Positions 1 to 6,937 of a DNA stretch of 12,637 nt are shown in pieces (position 1 is the stretch's first letter; every line of letters begins with the position of its first letter). The notes under the pieces were generated by a model that did not search any database, was not told where the DNA came from, and saw nothing but the letters and a program-made list of their open reading frames with translations. A program made the position numbers and the translations under genes. Source of the DNA: an uncultured Clostridia bacterium (lineage in GTDB: Bacteria; Bacillota; Clostridia; Christensenellales; UBA1242); assembly GCA_947631485.1 (NCBI GenBank), contig CANRLJ010000012.1, positions 1-12,637 on the forward strand, in the 5' to 3' direction.

Positions 1-1997
1 GAAACGGATTTGAGGTTTTTGCCACAAAAGGGCATATAAGAGATTTGCCTGCAAAGTCATTTTCCATCGATTTAAACACTTTTGAGCCTCACTATGAAAT
101 AAATCCGGACAAAAAACAACTCATTGAAGAACTCAAACGCAAGGCCGCCAAAGCGGATGAAGTTTTGATTGCAACCGACCCTGATAGAGAGGGCGAGGCA
201 ATTTCTTGGCACGTTGCATATGTTTTGGGGCTTGACCCAAACACAAAGTGCCGTATTCAGTTTAACGAAATTTCAAAAAAAGCAGTTTTGAAGGCACTCA
301 CAGAGCCAAGAGCCATTGATTTAAACCTTGTCAATGCTCAACAAGCAAGGCGTGTCCTTGACAGAATTGTGGGCTATAAACTTTCACCAATTTTGTCAAA
401 GAAGATTGCTCCAAAACTGTCTGCTGGCAGAGTTCAGTCCGTTGCACTGAAACTTGTTGTGGACAGAGAGAAGGAAATCGAAAACTTCAAACCAGAGGAA
501 TATTGGAACTTGAACGCCGTGCATGAAAAGGGCGGAATTTCCTTTAAATCGGCACTGACAAGTTTTAAGGGCAAAAAAATTAAACTTTCAAACAAAGAGG
601 AAGTTGATGGCGTTGTGTCTGCAATTAAGGGTGCAGATTTTGTCATTTCAAACATCAAGAAAGGAAACTCAAAATCTCACGCACCAGCACCTTTTACAAC
701 CAGCACAATGCAGCAAGATGCACTAAACAAACTTGGCATGAGCCTGAAAAAAACAACATCTTCCGCACAGGAACTGTATGAGGGTGTTGACATTGAGGGC
801 GAGGGCAAATTGGCGCTCATCACATATATCCGAACTGACAGCACAAGAGTTTCAACAGATGCTCAAAATGCATGTCTGGAATATATCGCGCAAAAATATG
901 GCAAGCAATATGTTCCATCAAAACCAAACATCTATGCGACCAAAAAGACGGCACAGGATGCCCATGAAGCAATTCGACCAATCTCCATGCAGATGACGCC
1001 AGAGAAAGTTAAAAACTCTTTGAGCAAAGACAACTACAGACTTTATAAACTTATTTATGAACGCTTTATGGCAAGCCAAATGAGTGAGGCACTGTATTCA
1101 AATGTAAATGTCACAATTAAGGCAGGGGAATATGAGTTTAAGGCCGTTGGCAGAACGCAAGATTTTGATGGCTTCACAGTTGTGTATAAAGAATACACGG
1201 ACGAAGAAAAACAAGAGGCTGCAAAACTTCCAAAATTGGAAGAAAACGAAATTTTGCCTGTCAAAGACATAAAGGAAGAACAAAAATTCACCAAGCCACC
1301 TGCTCGCTACACCGAGGCAAGCCTTGTGAAAGCCATGGAGGAAAAGGGCATAGGCAGACCTGCAACTTATGCTGCCACCATAACCATATTGACGGCAAGA
1401 GCATATTGCACAAAAGAGGGCAAGGCACTTGTTCCAACCGAACTTGGAAGAAAAATGTGCGCATATCTTGACAAGTTTTTCAGCGGGGTCATAAATGTGA
1501 AATTCACTGCTCACATGGAAAACCGACTTGACGACATTGCAGAAAACAAGGACGAGTGGCACAGTGTTGTTGACAGTTTTTGGCATGGGTTTAAGGACCT
1601 TCTTAAAAATGCTGATGCAAGCAGCCTGACAATGAAGGCGCAGCCGGTTGAAACAGATGTTGTCTGTGACAAATGTGGGCACAAAATGGTTATTCGAGAG
1701 GGGAAATATGGCAAGTTTTTGGGCTGTTCAAACTTTCCTAAGTGCAGAAACATCATGCCATATGAAGACCACGAGAAAAAGCCTGTTGGGGTTTGCCCAC
1801 AGTGTGGAAAAAATGTTTATGCCTTCAAATCAAAGCGAGGAAAGACATTTTATGCCTGCGAGGACAGAGAAAAGTGCAACTTTATGAGTTGGGATATTCC
1901 TGTTGACGAAAAATGCCCACAGTGCGGAAAATACATGGTCAAACACGGAAAAACCATCAAATGCTCGGCTTGCAACTATGTAAAACCAAAGGAATAG
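1..1997 (+). CDS. topA: DNA topoisomerase I (type IA), 5' end cut off by the window
   Basis: Type IA topoisomerase, which relaxes negatively supercoiled DNA through a transient 5'-phosphotyrosine link to one strand. The open frame runs from base 3 to the TAG at 1995-1997 (664 residues in the window). The first residues (NGFEVFATKGHIRDLP) are typical of the TOPRIM domain, so the true start and the TOPRIM catalytic glutamate lie upstream of the window. The TTG at 45 is internal, not a start. The TOPRIM acidic motif DPDREGEA begins at 177. The active-site tyrosine is in LITYIRTDSTR (codon 825-827). Three C-terminal cysteine-rich zinc ribbons follow (about 1660-1760, 1793-1880 and 1912-1980), each opening CxxCG, which is usual for Firmicutes TopA. 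It lies 103 bases upstream of the hslV start, as part of the topA-hslVU neighbourhood common in Firmicutes. Identification is very secure. Confidence 0.97.
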   Translation, partial: NGFEVFATKGHIRDLPAKSFSIDLNTFEPHYEINPDKKQLIEELKRKAAKADEVLIATDPDREGEAISWHVAYVLGLDPNTKCRIQFNEISKKAVLKALTEPRAIDLNLVNAQQARRVLDRIVGYKLSPILSKKIAPKLSAGRVQSVALKLVVDREKEIENFKPEEYWNLNAVHEKGGISFKSALTSFKGKKIKLSNKEEVDGVVSAIKGADFVISNIKKGNSKSHAPAPFTTSTMQQDALNKLGMSLKKTTSSAQELYEGVDIEGEGKLALITYIRTDSTRVSTDAQNACLEYIAQKYGKQYVPSKPNIYATKKTAQDAHEAIRPISMQMTPEKVKNSLSKDNYRLYKLIYERFMASQMSEALYSNVNVTIKAGEYEFKAVGRTQDFDGFTVVYKEYTDEEKQEAAKLPKLEENEILPVKDIKEEQKFTKPPARYTEASLVKAMEEKGIGRPATYAATITILTARAYCTKEGKALVPTELGRKMCAYLDKFFSGVINVKFTAHMENRLDDIAENKDEWHSVVDSFWHGFKDLLKNADASSLTMKAQPVETDVVCDKCGHKMVIREGKYGKFLGCSNFPKCRNIMPYEDHEKKPVGVCPQCGKNVYAFKSKRGKTFYACEDREKCNFMSWDIPVDEKCPQCGKYMVKHGKTIKCSACNYVKPKE

Positions 1998-2038
1998 AAA
2001 AATAAAGCCAAAATTTTTAGGTTAAATGCAAACAAATA

Positions 2039-2047
2039 TGTTACAAT
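2039..2047 (+). promoter_or_regulatory. Possible extended -10 promoter for hslVU
   Basis: TG at 2039-2040, one base, then TACAAT at 2042-2047 makes an extended -10 element. It sits 54 bases before the hslV ATG, in the only sizeable gap between topA and hslV. No good -35 hexamer is present at 16-19 bases upstream; an extended -10 can partly replace it. This is a motif match only. Confidence 0.4.
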
Positions 2048-2100
2048 CAATATAAGAGGTTTCAATTTGAGAGGAGTTGAGCAAAAAAAAGGAGAAAATT

Positions 2101-2643
2101 ATGGACGAACCACTTTTTAGAGGGACAACAATTTGTGCTGTGAAGAAAGATGGCAAAATTGCCGTTGCTGGCGATGGTCAGGTGACCATGTCAAACAGCA
2201 TAATCTTCAAAAACAATGCAAAAAAGGTCAGAAGAATCTACAACAACAGCGTTGTGATTGGATTTGCAGGGTCTGTTGCTGACGCGTTCAGTTTGAGTGA
2301 GCGCTTTGAGGCAATGTTGAATAAATTTGCCGGAAATCTGATGAAAAGTGCTGTTGAACTTGCTCAGACATGGCGTGACGACAAGGCTTCAAGAAGATTG
2401 GAGGCCATGATGATTGTTGCCGACAAAAATCAGATTCTTATTTTGGATGGTCAGGGCGAGGTCATCGAGCCACAGGACGATGTTTGTGCAATAGGCTCAG
2501 GCGGAAACTATGCTTTGGCCGCAGCAAAGGCACTGATTCAAAACACTGATTTGCAGTCAAAGGACATTGCATACAGAGCATTGAAGATTGCAAGTGAAAT
2601 TTGTGTGTTTACAAACGACAACATCATTGTTGAAGAATTATAA
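2101..2643 (+). CDS. hslV: ATP-dependent protease peptidase subunit HslV (ClpQ/CodW)
   Basis: Proteolytic subunit of the cytoplasmic HslUV protease, a double-ring N-terminal nucleophile enzyme related to proteasome beta subunits. The ATG at 2101 is preferred because AAAAGGAG lies six bases upstream. An in-frame TTG at 2077 would add eight lysine-rich residues and has its purine-rich tract directly abutting it. From 2101 the protein is 180 residues. It begins MDEPLFRG followed by TTICAVKKDGK. By comparison with E. coli HslV (M-TTIVSV), Thr9 should be the catalytic nucleophile exposed after removal of an eight-residue leader. The GDGQVT and KNNAKKVRRIY stretches are family hallmarks. Unlike B. 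subtilis CodW, which uses an N-terminal serine, this one has threonine. The TAA at 2641 is 14 bases from the hslU ATG, so the two are co-transcribed. Confidence 0.95.
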   Translation: MDEPLFRGTTICAVKKDGKIAVAGDGQVTMSNSIIFKNNAKKVRRIYNNSVVIGFAGSVADAFSLSERFEAMLNKFAGNLMKSAVELAQTWRDDKASRRLEAMMIVADKNQILILDGQGEVIEPQDDVCAIGSGGNYALAAAKALIQNTDLQSKDIAYRALKIASEICVFTNDNIIVEEL

Positions 2644-2657
2644 AAGGGGAAAGGGAA

Positions 2658-3953
2658 ATGAGTTTAACATCAAAACAAATTGTTGCAGAACTTGACAAAT
2701 ATATTGTTGGACAAGCAAAGGCAAAAAGAGCCGTTGCTGTGGCACTGAGAAACAGATATCGCAGAAGCCAACTTCCAACTGAAGTGCGCGAAGAAATAAC
2801 GCCAAAAAACATCGTTATGAGTGGTCCAACCGGCGTTGGAAAGACGGAAATTGCCAGAAGATTGGCAAAACTTGTTGGCTCTCCTTTTGTGAAGGTTGAG
2901 GCGACAAAATACACCGAAGTGGGCTATGTTGGAAGAGATGTTGAAAGCATGGTCAGAGACCTTGTTGAAGTCGCTGTCAGGATGGTTAAGGACCAAAAGA
3001 AAAAGGAAGTTGAGGCAAAGGTTTTGCCAATAGTTGAGGAAAAACTTGTTGACGCACTGTTTCAAAACAGAAGGGTCACACAGGTTGAGGTTGACCGCGA
3101 AAAGCTGTTGAAGGAACTGCATGACGGCACGTGCGAAAACGAAATTGTTGAAGTTGTTGTGGTTGACCAGCCAAAACCTATGATGGCGATTGGCGGAAAT
3201 GAAATAACTTTAGGAAGTATGTTTGAAGGACTGACTCCACCAAAACACAAGAAGAAGAAACTTTCTGTAAGAAACGCACGCGAAGCACTTTTGCAGGAGG
3301 AGAGCGACAAAGTTATTGACAATGACAATGTGAACGAAGAGGCAATCAAACTTGCCGAAGAACAAGGAATTATCTTCATCGACGAAATCGACAAAATCAT
3401 TGGAAAGAGCCAAGCAACAAACAGTGCGGATGTTTCCAGAGAGGGCGTTCAGCGTGACATTTTGCCGATCGTGGAAGGCAGCACAGTTCCAACAAAATAT
3501 GGCAATGTGAAGACGGACTTCATCCTTTTTATTGCTGCAGGGGCGTTCCATGTTGCAAAAATGGAAGATATGATTCCAGAACTTCAAGGAAGATTTCCAA
3601 TTATTGTCGAACTTGAAAGTCTGACAAAAGACGACTTCAAGAAGATTTTGACAACGCCAAAAAATGCAATCACTCTTCAATATGCAAATATGCTGAGGGT
3701 GGACAACATAAATCTGATATTCAAAGATGACGCTCTTGACGAAATTGCAGAGATGGCAGCACGAGAAAACGAAACAACTCAGGATTTGGGCGCAAGAAGA
3801 CTTCACACAATCATGGAGACCGTTCTTGAGGATGTTTCCTTCAATGCAACAGGAGACCATCCAATGCTTGATGTTGTGATTGACAAAAAATATGTGCAAA
3901 ATGTCTTTAAAGACAAGCAGGCAAAATACGATTTAAAGAAATATGTGCTATAA
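2658..3953 (+). CDS. hslU: HslUV protease ATPase subunit HslU (ClpY/CodX)
   Basis: AAA+ unfoldase that recognises substrates and feeds them into HslV. The ATG at 2658 follows a purine-rich AAGGGGAAAGGGAA site. The 431-residue protein shows Walker A GPTGVGKT (residues 56-63), the pore-loop motif GYVG (89-92), an intermediate domain of about 110-230, Walker B IIFIDEID (238-245), and AGAFHVAK then ELQGRFP in the sensor/arginine region. The C-terminal small domain contains TTQDLGARRLHT. It ends KKYVL; the HslU C-terminal tail inserts into HslV to activate it, and this short hydrophobic end fits. Length is slightly below the usual 440-460 residues, within the variation of the intermediate domain. 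No damage is visible. It is the last gene before a palindromic intergenic element at 3955-4004. Confidence 0.97.
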   Translation: MSLTSKQIVAELDKYIVGQAKAKRAVAVALRNRYRRSQLPTEVREEITPKNIVMSGPTGVGKTEIARRLAKLVGSPFVKVEATKYTEVGYVGRDVESMVRDLVEVAVRMVKDQKKKEVEAKVLPIVEEKLVDALFQNRRVTQVEVDREKLLKELHDGTCENEIVEVVVVDQPKPMMAIGGNEITLGSMFEGLTPPKHKKKKLSVRNAREALLQEESDKVIDNDNVNEEAIKLAEEQGIIFIDEIDKIIGKSQATNSADVSREGVQRDILPIVEGSTVPTKYGNVKTDFILFIAAGAFHVAKMEDMIPELQGRFPIIVELESLTKDDFKKILTTPKNAITLQYANMLRVDNINLIFKDDALDEIAEMAARENETTQDLGARRLHTIMETVLEDVSFNATGDHPMLDVVIDKKYVQNVFKDKQAKYDLKKYVL

Positions 3954-3954
3954 C

Positions 3955-4004
3955 AATATCTTGTGGTGTTATTCAAATGATTGTTTGAATACTACCACAA
4001 TATT
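3955..4004. repeat. Imperfect 50-bp palindrome between hslU and tcdA (repeat copy E1)
   Basis: Left arm 3955-3977 and right arm 3984-4004 are inverted copies around a six-base loop TGATTG. Paired blocks are AATAT/ATATT, TGTGGT/ACCACA and TATTCAAA/TTTGAATA, separated by a two-base bulge and a two-base mismatch. The stem starts two bases after the hslU stop codon and could act as a weak terminator, but it is AT-rich and is followed only by TTTTG, not a long T run. The arm sequence recurs in modified form near 6823-6883 and 11629-11673, which points to a repeat or operator family. An in-frame TTG at 3981 inside the palindrome is not a credible start for the next gene. Confidence 0.75.
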
Positions 4005-4022
4005 TTGTATTTGGGGGTTTGT

Positions 4023-4715
4023 ATGTGGAGCGATAGAACCAAACTTTTAATAGGTGAAAGTGGTGTCGAGAAGTTGGCAAAAAGTCATGTTGCTGTGATT
4101 GGCTTGGGTGGCGTTGGCGGTTATGTTGTAAATCTTCTTGCCAGAGCAGGCATTGGAAAAATAACCATCATCGACTTTGACAGGGTTGACGAAACCAATA
4201 TAAACCGACAAATTGTGGCAGACACAACCACGGTTGGGCAGTTGAAAACTGAGGTTATGTACAACATGATTCAAAAGATAAATCCAAACTGCATGGTCAG
4301 AGTTTTGGCGGAGAGAGTTAATGCTTCAAATTTGGAAAAAATCTTGGGTGTTGAGTGCGATTATGTTGTTGATGCCATTGACAATGTGCAAGACAAAGTG
4401 GACCTCATTTCCTATTGCAAACAAAACAAAATCAAGATTGTTTCTGCAATGGGTGCAGGAAATCGCTATGCAATGCCAAACTATGAAGTTGTTGACATCT
4501 ATAAGACGCATGATGATGGTCTTGCCAAAGTGCTGAGGAAAAAATTCAGAGAGCAAAACATTGAAAGTTTGGATGTTGTTTCGTCAAGCCAGAGGACATT
4601 GAAGATTGAGGCCGATGATGGCTCAGGGCAAAACAAGGTTGTTGGCAGCATATCATATCATCCGGCAATGTGTGCCTGTGTTTTAGCAAGTTTTGTTGTA
4701 AATAAATTGCTTTGA
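4023..4715 (+). CDS. tcdA: TcdA-like tRNA threonylcarbamoyladenosine dehydratase (ThiF/E1 family)
   Basis: ATP-dependent E1-like enzyme. The closest family I recognise is TcdA (CsdL/YgdL), which cyclises t6A37 of tRNAs reading ANN codons to ct6A. The ATG at 4023 is chosen because GGGGG at 4013-4017 lies upstream and because WSDRTKLLIGESGVEKL matches the family N-terminus (SRTELLIG). The product is 230 residues. It shows the nucleotide-binding GLGGVGG (27-33), the acidic DFD at the end of the second strand (51-53), NINRQ (59-63), and DYVVDAIDNVQDK. The C-terminal GSISYHPAMCACVLASFVV matches the TcdA end. Other ThiF-family roles (MoeB, ThiF) are less likely given the lack of the four zinc cysteines and of sulfur-carrier neighbours. 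The E. coli enzyme works with a cysteine desulfurase system; here nifS lies two genes downstream. Confidence 0.82.
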   Translation: MWSDRTKLLIGESGVEKLAKSHVAVIGLGGVGGYVVNLLARAGIGKITIIDFDRVDETNINRQIVADTTTVGQLKTEVMYNMIQKINPNCMVRVLAERVNASNLEKILGVECDYVVDAIDNVQDKVDLISYCKQNKIKIVSAMGAGNRYAMPNYEVVDIYKTHDDGLAKVLRKKFREQNIESLDVVSSSQRTLKIEADDGSGQNKVVGSISYHPAMCACVLASFVVNKLL

Positions 4716-4731
4716 TAACAAGGAGGAAAAT

Positions 4732-5043
4732 ATGGAAATCATAAAGGAAAAAGATTTTGAAAAAACAATAAAAAAGGGTGTTGTTGTGGTTGACTTTTTT
4801 GCAACTTGGTGCGGCCCATGTCGCATGATGAGTCCAATTTTGGAACAAGCACAAGAGACCCTTGGCGACAAAGCAAAAATAGTTAAGGTTGATGTTGATG
4901 AAAGCGAAAAGTTGGCAAGATCATATGGAATTATGAGTATTCCAACGCTCTTGTTTTTCGTTGACGGGCAGTTAAAAGACAAGCACATTGGGCTTATGAG
5001 CAAGGATGACTTCATTGAAACGGTTGAAAAATACACTTTATAA
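4732..5043 (+). CDS. trxA: Thioredoxin
   Basis: Small cytoplasmic dithiol oxidoreductase of 103 residues, the standard length for thioredoxin. The ATG follows a near-perfect AAGGAGG site (about 4720-4726). The active site is WCGPC (26-30), with the buried aspartate D21 in VVDFFATW and the cis-proline P71 in SIPT. There is no signal peptide or membrane segment. The aromatic before the active site is Phe (DFFA) where many thioredoxins have Trp. It lies 16 bases after tcdA and is probably co-transcribed with it; a new promoter follows downstream. Whether this is the main thioredoxin or a specialised one serving its neighbours cannot be told from the window. Confidence 0.93.
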   Translation: MEIIKEKDFEKTIKKGVVVVDFFATWCGPCRMMSPILEQAQETLGDKAKIVKVDVDESEKLARSYGIMSIPTLLFFVDGQLKDKHIGLMSKDDFIETVEKYTL

Positions 5044-5075
5044 TTCAAAAATAATGGTCAAAACGAAAAATACTA

Positions 5076-5104
5076 TTGACAACCAAATCTTTTGGTGCTA
5101 AAAT
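5076..5104 (+). promoter_or_regulatory. Sigma-70 type promoter of the nifSU operon
   Basis: A consensus -35 TTGACA (5076-5081) and -10 TAAAAT (5099-5104) are separated by exactly 17 bases. Transcription would start near 5111, about 26 bases before the nifS ATG. This is the best promoter in the window. The spacer contains a perfect inverted repeat (separate entry). Confidence 0.8.
5082..5096. promoter_or_regulatory. Putative operator inside the nifSU promoter spacer
   Basis: ACCAAA-TCT-TTTGGT is a perfect six-base inverted repeat. It is centred at 5089, wholly between the -35 and -10 hexamers, the classic place for a repressor to block RNA polymerase. Iron-sulfur assembly operons are often controlled by Rrf2-family regulators such as IscR, but no regulator gene is in the window and I do not match this to a known consensus. 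Confidence 0.5.
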
Positions 5105-5136
5105 AAAACTGAATTTTTATTTTAAAAGGAAGGATT

Positions 5137-6347
5137 ATGGAAAGAAGAATTTACTTAGACAACGCCGCAACAACTTATGTTTCAAACGAAGTTTTAAACG
5201 AAATGGTTCCTTGCTTCAACACTCTCTACGGAAATGCTGGCTCTCTTCACAGTTTGGGACGCGAAGCAACCGCAATTCTTGACCGAGCAAGAGACAGAGT
5301 TAAAGAGGCAATAAATGCAAGCAAAGCAAATGAAATATATTTCACATCAGGAGGAAGCGAAAGCGACAATACAGCAATTAAAGGAATAGCATATGCAAAG
5401 ACAACTGGGCGATTCTTGGCGTTGCTCGTGCAAATGTAAACAAGGGCAAACATATCATAACCACTCAAATAGAACATCATGCAGTGCTTCACGCTTGCCA
5501 GCAACTTGAAAGAGAGGGCTTTGAAGTCACATATCTTCCAGTTGATAAATATGGGCTTGTTGACATGGCAGAACTGTTGCATGCAATCAGAAAAGACACA
5601 ACTTTGATTTCTGTTATGACAGTAAACAACGAAGTTGGAACAATTCAAAACATCAAAGCCATTGCAAAAATTGCACATGACTACAATATATATTTCCACA
5701 CAGACGCAGTGCAAGCAATTGGATGCCTTAAAATAGATGTTCAAGACATGGACATAGACTTGATGTCAATGTCCGCACACAAAATCCATGGTCCAAAGGG
5801 CGTTGGAGCGCTTTACATCAAAAATGGCGTCAGAATCGACCCAATCTTGTTTGGTGGCGACAGCCAAGAGCGTGGAAAACGTGCCGGAACAGAAAATATT
5901 CCAGGAATTGCAGGTTTCGGAAAGGCCATTGAAATAGCAACAAGAAACCACATTATAAACAACAAAAAACTGAAGAACATCAGAGAATACTTTATTCAAA
6001 AACTGAAGGAAAAGGTTGATTATATTCAAATCAACGGACATCCACATCAAAAATCAAATGCCATTGTAAGCGTTTCATTTTACGGAATCGAAGGCGAAAG
6101 CATCATGATGCTGCTTGACTTGGCAGGAATTTGCACATCAACCGCTTCGGCATGCACTTCAAAATCACTTTTGCCATCACATGTGCTTCGAGCAATGGGA
6201 ATTCCAGATGAAGTGGCACAAGGAACAGTAAGATTTTCTTTTGGAACAAATATATCAAAGTCTGATGTCGATTATGTAACAGACGAAATTCAAAAGGTGG
6301 TTGCAAAACTTCGTGCAATTTCACCAATTCAAGCAGGGAGGATGTAA
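5137..6347 (+). pseudogene. nifS: Cysteine desulfurase NifS/IscS, frameshifted by a duplicated 35-bp segment
   Basis: PLP-dependent enzyme that takes sulfur from cysteine as an enzyme persulfide and passes it to iron-sulfur scaffolds and tRNA thiolation. The ATG at 5137 follows AAAAGGAAGG. The first frame encodes [13 protein letters not shown] through [18 protein letters not shown] and stops at a TAA at 5437-5439. The rest of the enzyme continues one frame away, from [18 protein letters not shown] at 5400, to the TAA at 6345. Segments 5365-5399 and 5400-5434 encode alternative versions of the same peptide. Deleting either 35-base copy gives an intact 391-residue protein. In that protein the PLP lysine of SAHKIHGPKG is residue 204 (codon 5781-5783) and the active cysteine of TASACTSKS is residue 328 (codon 6153-6155), close to K206 and C328 of E. 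coli IscS. No other damage is visible and nifU downstream is intact. This suggests a recent event, an assembly error, or something more unusual. As written the gene cannot make a normal enzyme without frameshifting. Confidence 0.88.
5365..5434 (+). repeat. Two adjacent, diverged 35-bp versions of the same nifS segment
   Basis: Copy 1 (5365-5399) encodes [11 protein letters not shown]. Copy 2 (5400-5434) encodes [11 protein letters not shown]. By hand alignment 21 of 35 bases match, and both copies begin GACAA and end GCAAA. Seven of eleven residues are identical, so these are homologous but not freshly copied. Both peptides are plausible for this position in NifS proteins, just after the SGGSES motif. 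Because the unit is 35 and not 36 bases, carrying both shifts the frame. Confidence 0.85.
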
Positions 6348-6350
6348 AAT

Positions 6351-6758
6351 ATGTATAGCAAAACTGTAATAGATAGATTTCAAAATCCAAGAAATGCAGG
6401 TGGTATGCATGGTGCAAATGCCATTGGAGAAGTTGGAAATGCCGCATGTGGCGACATCATGAAAATGTATCTTAAAATCAGTGATGATGGCATAATTGAA
6501 AACGCAAAGTTCAAAACATTTGGCTGCTGCGCAGCAATTGCATCCACAGATATGGCTTGCGATTTGATTAAAGGCAAGACGATTGAAGAAGCATTAAAAA
6601 TCACAAATAAAGATGTTTTGGATTTGCTTGGAGAACTTCCACCACACAAAATTCACTGCTCAATACTTGCAGAAGAAAGCATAAGAGCAGCAATACAAGA
6701 CTATTATGCAAAACGCGAAAAGGAAATCAAAAAATCAACAAAGAAATCTTCAAACTAA
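6351..6758 (+). CDS. nifU: Iron-sulfur cluster scaffold protein, NifU/IscU type
   Basis: Scaffold on which a Fe-S cluster is built with sulfur from NifS before transfer to client proteins. The ATG at 6351 is three bases after the nifS stop, and its ribosome binding site GGGAGG (6337-6342) lies inside the end of nifS, implying coupled translation. The 135-residue protein is an NifU N-terminal-domain-only form, as is usual in Clostridia. The three cluster cysteines are C33 (GNAACGD, with D35), C59 (FGCCAAIAS) and C103 (HKIHCSILAEE). C60 gives an extra adjacent cysteine where many homologues have Gly or Ser. The end is lysine- and serine-rich (about residues 121-135) and probably disordered. A terminator follows at 6764-6794. 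Confidence 0.93.
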   Translation: MYSKTVIDRFQNPRNAGGMHGANAIGEVGNAACGDIMKMYLKISDDGIIENAKFKTFGCCAAIASTDMACDLIKGKTIEEALKITNKDVLDLLGELPPHKIHCSILAEESIRAAIQDYYAKREKEIKKSTKKSSN

Positions 6759-6763
6759 TAAAT

Positions 6764-6794
6764 AAAAAAAATGCAAGCAAAATTGCATTTTTTT
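6764..6794 (+). terminator. Intrinsic terminator of nifSU
   Basis: ATGCAA (6771-6776) and TTGCAT (6783-6788) form a stem with loop GCAAAA, flanked by seven A before and T6788-T6794 after, so the A and T tracts can extend the stem. It starts six bases past the nifU stop codon. The symmetry means it could also work on the minus strand. Confidence 0.8.
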
Positions 6795-6822
6795 GTTGCA
6801 AAATTATAAAAAGATGAAAAAC

Positions 6823-6883
6823 GGAATTTCATTGCATAATACCATATATTGTGGAATTATATTTGCATACTACCCGAAATATA
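6823..6883. repeat. Tandem direct repeats with a palindromic core (repeat copy E2)
   Basis: Two units lie in tandem. Unit 1 (6823-6843) is GGAATT, TCA, then TTGCATAATACC. Unit 2 (6853-6874) is GGAATT, ATAT, then TTGCATACTACC. The cores differ by one base of twelve and are 31 bases apart. The stretch 6844-6883 also has a left arm TATATTGTGG and a right arm ACTACCCGAAATATA, a weak palindrome like that at 3955-4004. The gap holds no credible gene; an open frame at 6793-7077 has no ribosome binding site and no recognisable protein. Confidence 0.6.
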
Positions 6884-6887
6884 GCCT

Positions 6888-6921
6888 ATCTCTTCGTAAA
6901 ACCTGTCTTTTGCGAATAGAT
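6888..6921. other. Long hairpin of unknown role in the convergent intergenic region
   Basis: Left arm 6888-6901 (ATCT C TTCG T AAAA) pairs with right arm 6908-6921 (TTTT G CGAA T AGAT) around a six-base loop CCTGTC. There are twelve Watson-Crick pairs plus one T-G wobble and one mismatch. No T run follows on either strand, so it does not look like a normal terminator. It may be a folded 3' UTR segment, a small RNA, or part of the adjacent repeat element. Confidence 0.5.
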
Positions 6922-6937
6922 TTAGATTGTGAAATAA

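Noticed and set aside
1098..1682. Antisense open frame over topA (194 codons)
   Set aside because: Shadow of topA codon use; no ribosome binding site or recognisable domain.
2077..2100. Longer HslV starting at a TTG
   Set aside because: The TTG directly abuts its purine tract with no spacing, and the ATG at 2101 has a well-placed GGAG. The added residues have no family counterpart.
3210..3899. Long antisense open frame over hslU (229 codons)
   Set aside because: It lies opposite an intact, well-conserved hslU and its sequence is Cys/Phe/His-rich with no domain, as expected for a shadow frame.
3981..4022. Longer TcdA starting at a TTG
   Set aside because: The start would lie in the right arm of a palindrome, the extra residues match nothing in the family, and the ATG at 4023 fits the family N-terminus.
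5395..5405. Programmed -1 ribosomal frameshift site in nifS
   Set aside because: No X-XXY-YYZ slippery heptamer is seen at the junction, and the duplicated peptide is better explained by a 35-bp duplication or insertion.
5137..5439. A separate 100-residue protein encoded by the 5' half of nifS
   Set aside because: It is plainly the N-terminal part of the cysteine desulfurase ending in out-of-frame residues, not an independent gene.
6823..6874. CRISPR-like array
   Set aside because: Only two imperfect units with a 9-base gap, no spacer regularity, and no cas gene nearby.
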